A stretch of 64,000 bases of DNA. Origin: Brevibacterium linens ATCC 9172 (lineage in GTDB: Bacteria; Actinomycetota; Actinomycetes; Actinomycetales; Brevibacteriaceae). The stretch is from positions 62,001-126,000 of the forward strand of contig NZ_FXYY01000003.1 of assembly GCF_900169165.1 (NCBI RefSeq), written 5' to 3'. Position 1 is the stretch's first letter; the number at the start of each line of letters is the position of its first letter. The position numbers and the translations under genes were made by a program. The notes beneath the pieces are model-generated. The model saw only the letters and a program-made list of their open reading frames with translations. It did no database searches and was not told the DNA's origin. Positions 1 to 7,502 of the stretch are shown piece after piece.

Positions 1-104
1 ACGGACAACTTGGCGTGGAAGGGGAACTCTTCCGTGGTGTAGAAATCAATAAGATGATCATCGTCGCGGCCATGTGGATCGACCCGGGTCAGCTTCACAC
101 TCAT
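1..104 (-). CDS. GNAT-like acetyltransferase, N-terminal fragment
   Basis: Only the first 34 codons lie inside the window and the rest runs off the left edge. The peptide begins [12 protein letters not shown] and contains [15 protein letters not shown], which resembles the N-terminal helix and EFPFH segment of actinobacterial GNAT-family N-acetyltransferases. An in-frame ATG at 110 is possible, but a TAGTCT -10 element at 116-111 ends six bases before the ATG at 104, which fits leaderless initiation there. The family call rests on a short segment and is tentative. An unrelated protein of similar N-terminus cannot be excluded. Confidence 0.45.
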   Translation of the reverse strand, partial: MSVKLTRVDPHGRDDDHLIDFYTTEEFPFHAKLS

Positions 105-186
105 GCGCATAGACTAGTCGGTGCGCTCTCGCCGCGGTTCAATGAAGAGGTGCGAGAGCCTGAGCGCGCGATCAAGGAGTCCAGTC

Positions 187-402
187 ATGAGCCTCGAAGG
201 TGATCCATTCGATTACCACGTCACCGAGTCCGGGGGCCTGCTCATTCGCCGAGGCGGCCGAACCGTGATGGAACTCGGCGGGAAGAAGGCTGCCGCACTC
301 ATCCCCAAGCTCGGCCGAGACGACGAGAGCGATCAGCAGCTGTTGGCACGGGCGACGGGAAACTACCGGCACGGCAGCGAACGGCAGCTCGGACGGCATT
401 GA
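187..402 (+). CDS. Small conserved actinobacterial protein, function unknown
   Basis: This gene encodes a 71-residue soluble protein starting MSLEGDPFDYHV. The start is set by AAGGAG at 174-179, seven bases upstream of the ATG. The sequence has the shape of a small actinobacterial family with DPFDY near the N-terminus, a GRTVMELGGKKA core and a C-terminal QQLLARATGNYRHG segment, recognised from memory rather than by search. It has no signal peptide, membrane segment or known catalytic motif. It stands alone between the divergent GNAT gene and the thioesterase. Its function is unknown. Confidence 0.75.
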   Translation: MSLEGDPFDYHVTESGGLLIRRGGRTVMELGGKKAAALIPKLGRDDESDQQLLARATGNYRHGSERQLGRH

Positions 403-444
403 ATCTGGCTGGACGTTCGTTCAGCTCTTGGTACTGTATGTGAT

Positions 445-1263
445 ATGAGTCAAACGACCGTCAGCGAATTCTCCCGAGCCACCGCAGTCACCCGTCACGG
501 TGACCACAGCTTCACCGCCGAGCTCGATGCCGGCTGGAAAGTCGCCGGCGCCGTCAACGGAGGCTACCTCCTCGGAGTCGCCGGGCAAGCCCTGCGTGCC
601 GTCAACCCGAGCACTCCGGACCCTCTCGTCATCTCGACCTTCTATCTCGGGCCCAGCAGCGAGGGGTCAGTCGACATCACCACGCGCACTCTGCGCGAAG
701 GCCGATCGACGGCGAGCTACGGCATCGAACTCGTCCAGAACGGGGCACCGACGATCTCTGCGATGGCCACGATGGGCAACCTCGGCGAGCTTCCCGACGA
801 TGTCGGCACGACAGCCACCCCGCCCCACCTGCCACCACCGGAAGAATGCGTCGGTGTTGCCGAAGCCAGCGAGGACTTCAAGAAAGCGGCACCGCTGATC
901 GAACGGTTCGATATGCGACTTGACCGGGCCACCGCCGGATTCGCGGTCGGCAAACCCAGCGGTCGCGGAGTGCTCCAAGGTTGGATTCGGTTCATCGATG
1001 GGAGTGACCCGGACCCTCTGTCCCTGCTGACCTTCCTCGACTCGTTCCCGCCGGTGATGTTCGACCTCGGTCGCTTCAACTGGGCACCGACGATGGAACT
1101 GACCGCGCACGTCCGCGCACTGCCCGCTCCCGGATGGATCAGCGCACGACTGTCCACTCGGAACATCGCTGGCGGCATGTTCGAAGAGGACTGCGAACTG
1201 TGGGACTCGGCCGGCCGCCTCGTCGCTCAGTCCCGGCAGTTGGCGCGCCAGCCCCGCGGGTGA
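445..1263 (+). CDS. Acyl-CoA thioesterase-like protein (double hotdog)
   Basis: The 272-residue product matches the TesB-like 4HBT_3 thioesterase group, which hydrolyses acyl-CoA thioesters in the cytosol. The first hotdog half has the typical AGAVNGGYLLGVAGQAL helix segment near residues 35-50 followed by the STFYLGPSSEG strand. The second half contains the LTFLDSFPPVMFDLG segment and a WMEL-like strand in the form PTMELTAHVRA. Length is normal for a tandem hotdog protein. There is no Shine-Dalgarno sequence. A TACTGT -10 at 432-437 lies seven bases before the ATG, so the mRNA is probably leaderless. The acyl substrate cannot be told from the sequence. Confidence 0.85.
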   Translation: MSQTTVSEFSRATAVTRHGDHSFTAELDAGWKVAGAVNGGYLLGVAGQALRAVNPSTPDPLVISTFYLGPSSEGSVDITTRTLREGRSTASYGIELVQNGAPTISAMATMGNLGELPDDVGTTATPPHLPPPEECVGVAEASEDFKKAAPLIERFDMRLDRATAGFAVGKPSGRGVLQGWIRFIDGSDPDPLSLLTFLDSFPPVMFDLGRFNWAPTMELTAHVRALPAPGWISARLSTRNIAGGMFEEDCELWDSAGRLVAQSRQLARQPRG

Positions 1264-1370
1264 CGCGTCGATGACGGCGGATAACCGACGATGACGCCTT
1301 CGATGTGCCATGTCGGTGGGGTGCTCTAGAGTCGGGTCAACACCGATCCGACTGTGAAAGGACAGCGCTC

Positions 1371-1742
1371 ATGGCATCGCTGGCATCTTTGAGCATCACC
1401 TTCGACTGCCTCGATGTGGAAGCTCAATCGATATTCTGGGCGGACCTCCTCGGCGCCGACATCGACCCCGGCGCCAACGAGTTCGTTGCGAGCATCGGGG
1501 GAGTCCACAACAGCGAGTCACCGACCCCGGGAATGCTCTTCCTCAAAGTCGACGAACGCGCGGAGGGGAAGAACCCTCTGCACATCGACCTCGACGATCC
1601 GCACTATCCGGCAGACGTCGACCGCGCGGTCGCCTTGGGCGCGCACAAGCTCGCGTCCTTCGACGAATACGGGATCGAATGGACGACCTTGAAAGATCCC
1701 GAAGGAAACCTCTTCGACATCGGCCGACGAAAACTGGACTGA
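1371..1742 (+). CDS. VOC-family (glyoxalase-like) protein
   Basis: This is a 124-residue single-unit vicinal-oxygen-chelate fold protein of the Glyoxalase_6 type. Visible features are the N-terminal strand LSITFDCLD, FWADLLGADID, the central LHIDLDD strand and the terminal TLKDPEGNLFDIG signature. The start chosen is the ATG at 1371, with AAAGGA at 1357-1362 and eight-base spacing. An in-frame ATG 66 bases upstream adds residues without VOC similarity. Members are lyases, isomerases or antibiotic-binding proteins, and no specific reaction can be assigned. It follows the thioesterase in the same direction after about 107 bases. Confidence 0.88.
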   Translation: MASLASLSITFDCLDVEAQSIFWADLLGADIDPGANEFVASIGGVHNSESPTPGMLFLKVDERAEGKNPLHIDLDDPHYPADVDRAVALGAHKLASFDEYGIEWTTLKDPEGNLFDIGRRKLD

Positions 1743-1797
1743 GCCTGATGCGCCTGATCCGATCGTCAGGTCGTCTGCATGATCAGTGAGGCTCAGC

Positions 1798-1923
1798 ATG
1801 ACCCTGCCGTTGACCGATCCGAGCAATTCCCCGAACGAACGACGAGGGCTCGAAGAGTACACGCGGCACGCCGGGCATGCGGACATCTTGCGCGAGGACA
1901 TCGACGGTGAGATCGGCGACTGA
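1798..1923 (+). pseudogene. Remnant of a DinB/DUF664 protein C-terminus
   Basis: A 41-codon open stretch ends in GLEEYTRHAGHADILRED followed by IDGEIGD. That is the C-terminal signature of the mini-DinB (DUF664) family, whose full proteins are about 160-170 residues with three metal-binding histidines. Only this tail survives. A stop codon at 1780 closes the frame upstream, and no DinB-like sequence precedes it in this frame. I read it as the residue of a deleted gene lying between the VOC and DUF368 genes. No ribosome-binding site points to expression of the fragment. Confidence 0.55.
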
Positions 1924-1967
1924 GCCGCAGGCTCCCAGCCACAGGTTGATCAAATAAGCTGGGAGGT

Positions 1968-2975
1968 ATGACGAACACCCCAGTGACTGGAACCGACACT
2001 GCGCCGAAACGATCCAAAGCACTCCTGCCGCTCGACCTGATCCGCGGATTCCTCATCGGCAGTGCCGAACTCGTCCCCGGGGTCTCCGGCGGAACTATCG
2101 CCTTGGTCACCGGAGTCTACGACCAGCTGATCGACTCCGCAGCGCACGTCGTTTCGGCGGCGAAGATCTTGGTGACAGGACCGAACCGTGTCGCGGGAGC
2201 ACTGGCGGAGCTGCGGCGCACCGACTGGTTCCTCGTCATCCCGGTTCTGGTGGGGATGGCAGTGGCCGTATTCACCATCGCCGGTGTCCTGGAATCCTTC
2301 GTCACCGGCAATCCCGAACTCTCCCGAGGACTGTTCTTCGGTCTCGTCGCCGCCAGCATTGCGGTGCCGCTGCGCATGTTGCCGGCACGCTCTTCGCGGC
2401 AACCAGTGCTCCTCGGCGTTCTGGCCTTCATCGTCGCTGCCGCTCTCGCGTTTTTGATGACGAGTCTGGCCGGCGGGGCCGATGTGCAGAACCCACCGCT
2501 CATCGCCGTCTTCTTCGTCGCCTCGATTGCCATCTGCGCACTCGTGGTTCCAGGAGTGTCCGGATCATTCTTCCTGCTGGCAGTCGGCATGTACTCGACC
2601 ACACTGCGCGCCGTGGACACACGCGATTTCGGGTACCTCGGAATCTTCCTGCTCGGCGCAGTCGTCGGCCTAGCGGTCTTCGTCAATCTCCTCAAGTACT
2701 TCCTGCGCAATCACCGGTGGTGGACACTCATCGTCATGGCAGGACTGATGTTCGGGTCCCTGCGCGCACTCTGGCCCTGGCAGTCATCTGCCGAGGTGGG
2801 CGCCGACGGCAAAGAACACGGGGCAGGCGGTCTGCTGGCTCCCGTCGACCCGGTGCTCGGCCCGATTCTGCTCGCCGTTCTCGGCGCGGCCGTTGTCGTC
2901 ATCCTCATCGTCGTCGAGGCGAAATCTGCGTCTGCGAAGGATCAGGCCGACGGCACCGATTCTTCCGTGGCGTGA
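1968..2975 (+). CDS. DUF368 polytopic membrane protein, putative undecaprenyl-phosphate translocase
   Basis: The 335-residue protein has about eight hydrophobic segments and the DUF368 hallmark PGVSGGT at residues 37-43, repeated as PGVSGS at 195-200, consistent with an internally duplicated fold. DUF368 proteins (PopT) have been shown in other bacteria to act with DedA proteins in returning undecaprenyl phosphate across the membrane for reuse in wall synthesis. That role is inferred here. The tail after the last helix is short and charged. GGGAGG lies only two bases from the ATG, too close for normal use. A TAAGCT -10 at 1955-1960 ends seven bases upstream, so leaderless initiation is likely. 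Confidence 0.9.
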   Translation: MTNTPVTGTDTAPKRSKALLPLDLIRGFLIGSAELVPGVSGGTIALVTGVYDQLIDSAAHVVSAAKILVTGPNRVAGALAELRRTDWFLVIPVLVGMAVAVFTIAGVLESFVTGNPELSRGLFFGLVAASIAVPLRMLPARSSRQPVLLGVLAFIVAAALAFLMTSLAGGADVQNPPLIAVFFVASIAICALVVPGVSGSFFLLAVGMYSTTLRAVDTRDFGYLGIFLLGAVVGLAVFVNLLKYFLRNHRWWTLIVMAGLMFGSLRALWPWQSSAEVGADGKEHGAGGLLAPVDPVLGPILLAVLGAAVVVILIVVEAKSASAKDQADGTDSSVA

Positions 2976-2989
2976 GAGCAATAGAGTTT

Positions 2990-3041
2990 GTTCAAATTTT
3001 TCTCACGATCCATTCAGAAAACGGTCAGCGCCCACTAGGGT
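2990..3041 (+). promoter_or_regulatory. PHO-box-like array of four 11-base repeats with a -10 element
   Basis: Four repeats start exactly 11 bases apart at 2990, 3001, 3012 and 3023, with cores GTTCA, TCTCA, ATTCA and GGTCA; all four share TCA. TAGGGT at 3036-3041 is placed as a -10 element. Direct repeats of 11 bases with a GTTCA-type core are the known form of actinobacterial PhoP (PHO box) sites. The gene 50 bases downstream encodes a secreted 5'-nucleotidase, a typical phosphate-starvation target. Spacing and cores are seen directly; PhoP binding is inference. Confidence 0.6.
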
Positions 3042-3090
3042 AAGAGAGTTGAATCACTGTCATCCTCGTTGACCAGTTCTCTGGAGACAT

Positions 3091-5214
3091 ATGCGCCTGC
3101 GCACCCTGACCTCGTCCTCGCTCGCCCTCGCTCTCATCGTCACCGGTCCCGCGGCCGCCTCCGCGACCGGCCTCGGCAGTGCCGATGCCCCCACCGACTC
3201 GCAGGTGGCGGAGACCGGGGAGCTGACTCTGTTGGCCACGACCGATGTTCACGGCCACGTCCTCAATTGGGACTATTTCGCGAACAAGCCCTACCCGGCA
3301 GGGGAGGAGCTGGGCATGTCCCGAGCCTCGACGCTGATCAAGGGAGTACGCGAGGACAAGGGTGCCGACTCCGTGCTCCTCGTCGACAACGGCGACGCCA
3401 TCCAAGGCAGTCCGTTGGCCTACTACTACGCCAAACAGGAGCCGATCACGACCAGCGGCCAAACACACCCGCTGGCCAAGACCTACAACCATCTGGGATA
3501 CGACGCACAGGTCGTCGGCAACCACGAATTCAACTACGGCCTCGACCTGCTGTCCACCTACAGCGACCAAGTCGACTTCCCGCTTCTCGGCGCCAATGTC
3601 ATCGACGACGCAGACGGCCAAACCCATCTGGACCCGTACGCGCTGGTCGACAAACAGGTCGATGGTGAGACGATCACCGTCGGCGTCCTCGGCGTGACCA
3701 CTCCCGGCAGCCGAATTTGGGACAAGAACAACTTGTCCGGAAAAGTGCACTTCGACGATCCCGTCGAGACAGCCCAGAAGTATGTCCCCGAGATGAAACA
3801 GAAGGGCGCCGACGTCGTCGTCGTGCTCTCCCACTCCGGCAAAGATCCGAACGGACAGAACTGGGATCCGGACCAACTGCAGGAGAACGTCAGCACTTCG
3901 GTGGCGAAAGTTCCCGGAATCGATGTCCTCGTCGCCGGCCATACCCACCAGAACGAACCCAGCCAAGTCGTGACCCGCGATGACGGCAGCCAGGTGCTCA
4001 TCACCCAACCGAACTACTGGGCCCGTTCGGTCTCAGAGGTGGGGCTGCCGATCAACCTCGACACCCACCACGTCGACTGGGGCGAGACCGAGCCGCACGC
4101 AGACGCTCTCGCCACCCAAGGCGAAGTCGCTGAGGATCAGGAGATCAAAGACCTCGTCGAAGAGCAGCACCGGACCACGATCGATTACGTGAACACGAAG
4201 ATCGGCTCGGTGACCGAAACACTGTCGGCGAAGACCTCATACTATGAGGACACGGCGATCCTCGACTTCATCTCTCACGTCCAGACTGAGACGGTGGAAG
4301 AAGGACTGAAAGGAACGGACTATGACGATCTTCCCGTGATCTCACAGGCATCTCCCTTCAGCCGCACCGCAGAGTTCCCGGCCGGCGACATCACAATCCG
4401 AGACGTGGCGGGACTCTACGTCTACGACAACACTCTTGCCGGAGTCGAGATCAACGGTGCCCAACTGCGCGATTACCTCGAATACTCGGCACGCTATTTC
4501 AAACAGACCGAGGAGGGCGCCGAATTCGACCCGATCGACGGTACGAACGCGATCAACGAAGTCTCGGAATCTCCGATCCCGGACTACAACTACGATGCTC
4601 TGGCCGGAATCGACTACGACATCAATGTCTCCAAACCGACCGGGGAGAGGATCGAGAACCTCACGCAGGCCGACGGCAGCGAAATCGGAGACGATGACCG
4701 GTTCATTCTCGCCATCAACAACTACCGTCAGTCCGGGGGAGGCGGCTATCCGGTCGATGGACTCAAGGAGGTCTACAACGGACAGGTCGAGGTTCGTCAA
4801 GCCCTCATCGACTGGGTCGAGGAGAAGCAGATCGTCGACCCCGCCGACTTCTTCGTCGAGAACTGGCAGGTCGTCACCAGCAGTCGTTCACCTGGCGGAG
4901 ACGATGACGATTCCACTGACAGCGAGGATTCCGACAGCTCCGGCGAAGCATCAGCCGAGGCAGATTCGAATGGATCCGATGGTGATGAGTCCGATGCAGG
5001 TGGGACCTCCGACGCGGCGAACGGAGCCTCCGACGGTGGTGCTTCGGGCAGCAATCCTGGAGACGGCGAAGCTGACGACTCGGCAGTTGGCGCAGGCGGT
5101 GGCGCTGACCTGCCACGGACCGGTATCGAGCTTGCCGCAAGCATCGGCATCGCCGCCGCGATCATCGCACTCGGTACGGCTCTCGTGTACTTCTCACGCC
5201 GCCGTCGCCGTTGA
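3091..5214 (+). CDS. Cell-wall-anchored 5'-nucleotidase / cyclic-nucleotide phosphodiesterase (UshA/CpdB type)
   Basis: This 707-residue secreted enzyme should release phosphate from extracellular nucleotides. A signal peptide covers about residues 1-25. The metallophosphoesterase domain shows ATTDVHGHV (Asp52, His54), DNGD at 99-102, GNHEFNYG at 143-150 and AGHTHQNEP further on. The C-terminal 5'-nucleotidase domain runs to about residue 600, including NNYRQSGGGGYP. A Ser/Asp/Gly-rich acidic linker follows, then LPRTG at 674-678, a hydrophobic helix and a poly-Arg tail, the full sortase sorting signal. GGAG lies upstream of the start. No sortase gene is in the window. The upstream repeat array suggests control by phosphate. 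Confidence 0.93.
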   Translation: MRLRTLTSSSLALALIVTGPAAASATGLGSADAPTDSQVAETGELTLLATTDVHGHVLNWDYFANKPYPAGEELGMSRASTLIKGVREDKGADSVLLVDNGDAIQGSPLAYYYAKQEPITTSGQTHPLAKTYNHLGYDAQVVGNHEFNYGLDLLSTYSDQVDFPLLGANVIDDADGQTHLDPYALVDKQVDGETITVGVLGVTTPGSRIWDKNNLSGKVHFDDPVETAQKYVPEMKQKGADVVVVLSHSGKDPNGQNWDPDQLQENVSTSVAKVPGIDVLVAGHTHQNEPSQVVTRDDGSQVLITQPNYWARSVSEVGLPINLDTHHVDWGETEPHADALATQGEVAEDQEIKDLVEEQHRTTIDYVNTKIGSVTETLSAKTSYYEDTAILDFISHVQTETVEEGLKGTDYDDLPVISQASPFSRTAEFPAGDITIRDVAGLYVYDNTLAGVEINGAQLRDYLEYSARYFKQTEEGAEFDPIDGTNAINEVSESPIPDYNYDALAGIDYDINVSKPTGERIENLTQADGSEIGDDDRFILAINNYRQSGGGGYPVDGLKEVYNGQVEVRQALIDWVEEKQIVDPADFFVENWQVVTSSRSPGGDDDDSTDSEDSDSSGEASAEADSNGSDGDESDAGGTSDAANGASDGGASGSNPGDGEADDSAVGAGGGADLPRTGIELAASIGIAAAIIALGTALVYFSRRRRR

Positions 5215-5354
5215 GCGACCGGCTGCAGCGGGTGGGACTCAACGATCAGAAAGTCGGTCGAGCGTCCGGTCCATGTTGATCGGGTTCGCCTCGGCGGCAA
5301 CTCACGTAGAGTGAGAGTGACAGCAGTCAGCTTCGAAGAAGGAGAGAGTCAAGC

Positions 5355-5855
5355 ATGGCCAACACAGCATTTCAGGGATCTCCGGTCAAGACCGTCGGCG
5401 ACCTGCCCGCCAAGGGCGAGCAGTCCCCGGCCTTCAGCCTCGTCGGCAGCGACCTCGGCGATGTGAATTCCCAGGATCACTCGGGCAAGCGCGTCGTGCT
5501 CAACATCTTCCCCAGCCTCGATACTGGGGTGTGCGCCGCCTCGGTGCGCAAATTCAACGAACTCGCCGCGGGCCTGGAGAACACCACCGTTCTCTGCGTG
5601 TCCAACGACCTTCCATTCGCCCAGGCTCGCTTCTGCGGTGCCGAGGGCATCGAGAACGTGGTCACGGCATCGGGATTCCGCAGCTCGTTCGGCAAGGACT
5701 TCGGCGTGACCATGGTCGATGGCCCGCTCGCCGGTCTGCTCGCACGGTCCGTCGTCGTCCTAGATGAGAAGGGCACCGTCACGTACACGCAGCTCGTCGA
5801 CGAGATCACGACCGAACCCGACTACGATTCGGCAATCGCGGCTCTGGGAGCCTGA
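5355..5855 (+). CDS. tpx: Thiol peroxidase Tpx
   Basis: This gene encodes a 166-residue atypical 2-Cys peroxiredoxin that reduces hydrogen and lipid peroxides with electrons from thioredoxin. The peroxidatic cysteine is Cys60 in [14 protein letters not shown] and the resolving cysteine is Cys94 in ARFCGAEG, the spacing typical of Tpx. The [11 protein letters not shown] and DYDSAIAAL segments also fit the family. GAAGGAGAG precedes the ATG, and a TAGAGT -10 candidate lies at 5307-5312. It is a single-gene unit ending in a strong hairpin. Confidence 0.95.
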   Translation: MANTAFQGSPVKTVGDLPAKGEQSPAFSLVGSDLGDVNSQDHSGKRVVLNIFPSLDTGVCAASVRKFNELAAGLENTTVLCVSNDLPFAQARFCGAEGIENVVTASGFRSSFGKDFGVTMVDGPLAGLLARSVVVLDEKGTVTYTQLVDEITTEPDYDSAIAALGA

Positions 5856-5894
5856 TCTCCTCTTCGCAGGTCGGAGCAACGACCTGCTCAGAGT

Positions 5895-5930
5895 GAACCG
5901 GGCGGGACTCACACGACTCCCGCCCGGTTC
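5895..5930. terminator. Terminator hairpin between tpx and the PIG-L gene
   Basis: A perfect 13-base stem, 5895-5907 against 5918-5930, encloses a ten-base loop. It sits between the convergent ends of tpx and the PIG-L gene and can serve both. There is no run of T after either arm, as is common in high-GC actinobacteria. Confidence 0.8.
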
Positions 5931-6019
5931 GCCTTCAGTCAGCAACGTGTGCCGATACGAGTCGTTGTCTTGTTTGCCTACAGGCAGCACATGCCGATAG
6001 TCGGCACATGCAGACGCGC

Positions 6020-6735
6020 TCACATGTCGACGACGGTGATCGGCAGGGCATAGTCGACACCGGCGAGTTCTCCACCGCTCGTGGTGATTCCGGGAATCAT
6101 GTCCTTCGGAGCCGGATGGTCGCTGAGCGCGTTCAAATACACCTTGTGCGCCTCGAGGGACCGCACACCACGATTGACGTGCTCAGCCGTGAGCGCCACG
6201 GCGTGTGTGGGCTGTGCTCCGTTGATGAGCAGTCGATCCGCCTTCCACGCTTCGAGTCCCCCGTCCTTGAGGTCGGTGAAGACCCAGGGATTGTCGGCAT
6301 CACGGATCGCATCGACGGCGGCGACGCCGGCATGGCGATGGTCGACGTGATTGAGTCCCCACTGAACCTTGAGGTCGAAGGTTGTCACGACGACCGCATT
6401 CGGTCGGAATTCACGGATCTTCCGCGCTATTGCCTTTCGCAACTCGTGCGTGGGTTCCAGCAGACCATCCGGGAAGTCGAGGATCTCCAGATCGTCGACG
6501 CCGACGATATTGCACGCCCGACGCTGCTCATCCGCGCGCAGCGGTGACACCTCCTCAGGGGCATGTTCCGGATCCCCGCCTCCCCGCGGGCGAGCAGGAG
6601 ATAGGAGACCTCCTTGCCTTCATCGGTCCATTTTGCCACTGCCGCCGAACCGCCGTATTCCATATCGTCGGGGTGCGCGACCACGCAGAGCACGCGGTTG
6701 ATATCAGAGTCATCGAAAAGCGGGATCTCAGTCAT
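6020..6735 (-). pseudogene. PIG-L (LmbE-like) deacetylase, single-base frameshift
   Basis: Two overlapping frames together make one complete PIG-L family deacetylase of about 238 residues. The N-terminal frame from 6735 reads VLCVVAHPDDMEYGG, the zinc-binding AHPDD motif, up to ARGEAGIRNM. The second frame continues PEEVSPLRADEQRRACN and carries the HVDHRHAGV histidine motif. The switch falls in a run of four G on the plus strand at 6558-6561, and one extra G would restore a single frame. The family removes acetyl groups from N-acetylglucosamine-type substrates. A TAGCCT -10 (6747-6742) six bases from the ATG is intact. This is either a recent inactivation or a homopolymer sequencing error. 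Confidence 0.8.
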
Positions 6736-6836
6736 GATTCCAGGCTAGGCGGCAGCTCGCAGTTGCGCTAGAGAGCGGGGACGAGCACGCGATTGGGTAC
6801 GATATGGATGACCCATGGATCGAGTGAAGGCAGACG

Positions 6837-7502
6837 ATGATCAACAGACCACTCGTAGCGGTGACGCTGGCCCTGGGGCTGGTTCTCAGCGGATGTTCGG
6901 CGTTCCGGGTCAGCAGCTCGGACGATGCGGGATCCAAGCCGGCGAACGTGGGGATCGGCGACGGGCAGTCACCTTCGCCGACAGCAACCGGTCCGACGAT
7001 TCCCGATGGCATGAGTGAGACCACTGTCGAACTGGGTGGACAGTGTCCCGTCGAAGTCAGCTTGGCCTTGAGCGCTGACTGGGCCGACGGGTATGGGTAC
7101 GACGGATATCGACTCTATGAAACCGAATCCGGAGCGATCATCACGGTCAACTGTCTCGACGATGACGAGTCGACACCACAAGCATTGGTGGACAAGGCAC
7201 GAGAACGGATGTTCAGCACTTCGGGGTCGTCCATGGGCAGCGAGTCCACCGGTTCACTCAGCGGGGGAGAGTACTGGGTCTTCCACGGCACGCTGGCTCC
7301 CGACGATATGCGAGCAGTCGACAAAGAGGATTCCGTGATCTTCGGTGCCGTTGCCGGAGTGTCCGTTGACGGCCGACTATTCAAAGTCAGCGTCGACATG
7401 CTCGCGCAAGCCGATGACACCGAGGCGCAGGACCAGTTCCGACAGATGCTGCCGACGGTTCGCCTCGACGATCAGGTGCTCAACGCTCCAGACCTGCGCT
7501 GA
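6837..7502 (+). CDS. Predicted lipoprotein, function unknown
   Basis: The 221-residue product has a lipoprotein signal peptide with lipobox LSGC and lipidated Cys20, followed by a Ser/Pro/Thr-rich spacer to about residue 50. The mature domain contains two cysteines (GGQCPVEV and TVNCLDDD) that could form a disulfide outside the cell. I do not recognise the domain. A GAAGG sequence precedes the ATG. The 3' end overlaps the convergent monooxygenase gene by 31 bases. It is probably a surface-anchored binding or stress protein, but nothing in the context identifies a ligand. Confidence 0.7.
   Translation: MINRPLVAVTLALGLVLSGCSAFRVSSSDDAGSKPANVGIGDGQSPSPTATGPTIPDGMSETTVELGGQCPVEVSLALSADWADGYGYDGYRLYETESGAIITVNCLDDDESTPQALVDKARERMFSTSGSSMGSESTGSLSGGEYWVFHGTLAPDDMRAVDKEDSVIFGAVAGVSVDGRLFKVSVDMLAQADDTEAQDQFRQMLPTVRLDDQVLNAPDLR

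Noticed and set aside
15..203. 62-codon plus-strand frame at the left edge
   Set aside because: It overlaps both the GNAT fragment and the small conserved gene, has no ribosome-binding site and no similarity.
5355..6735. Functional link between tpx and the PIG-L gene through mycothiol
   Set aside because: The genes are convergent and separated by a strong terminator; the true mshB is at 38.3 kb.
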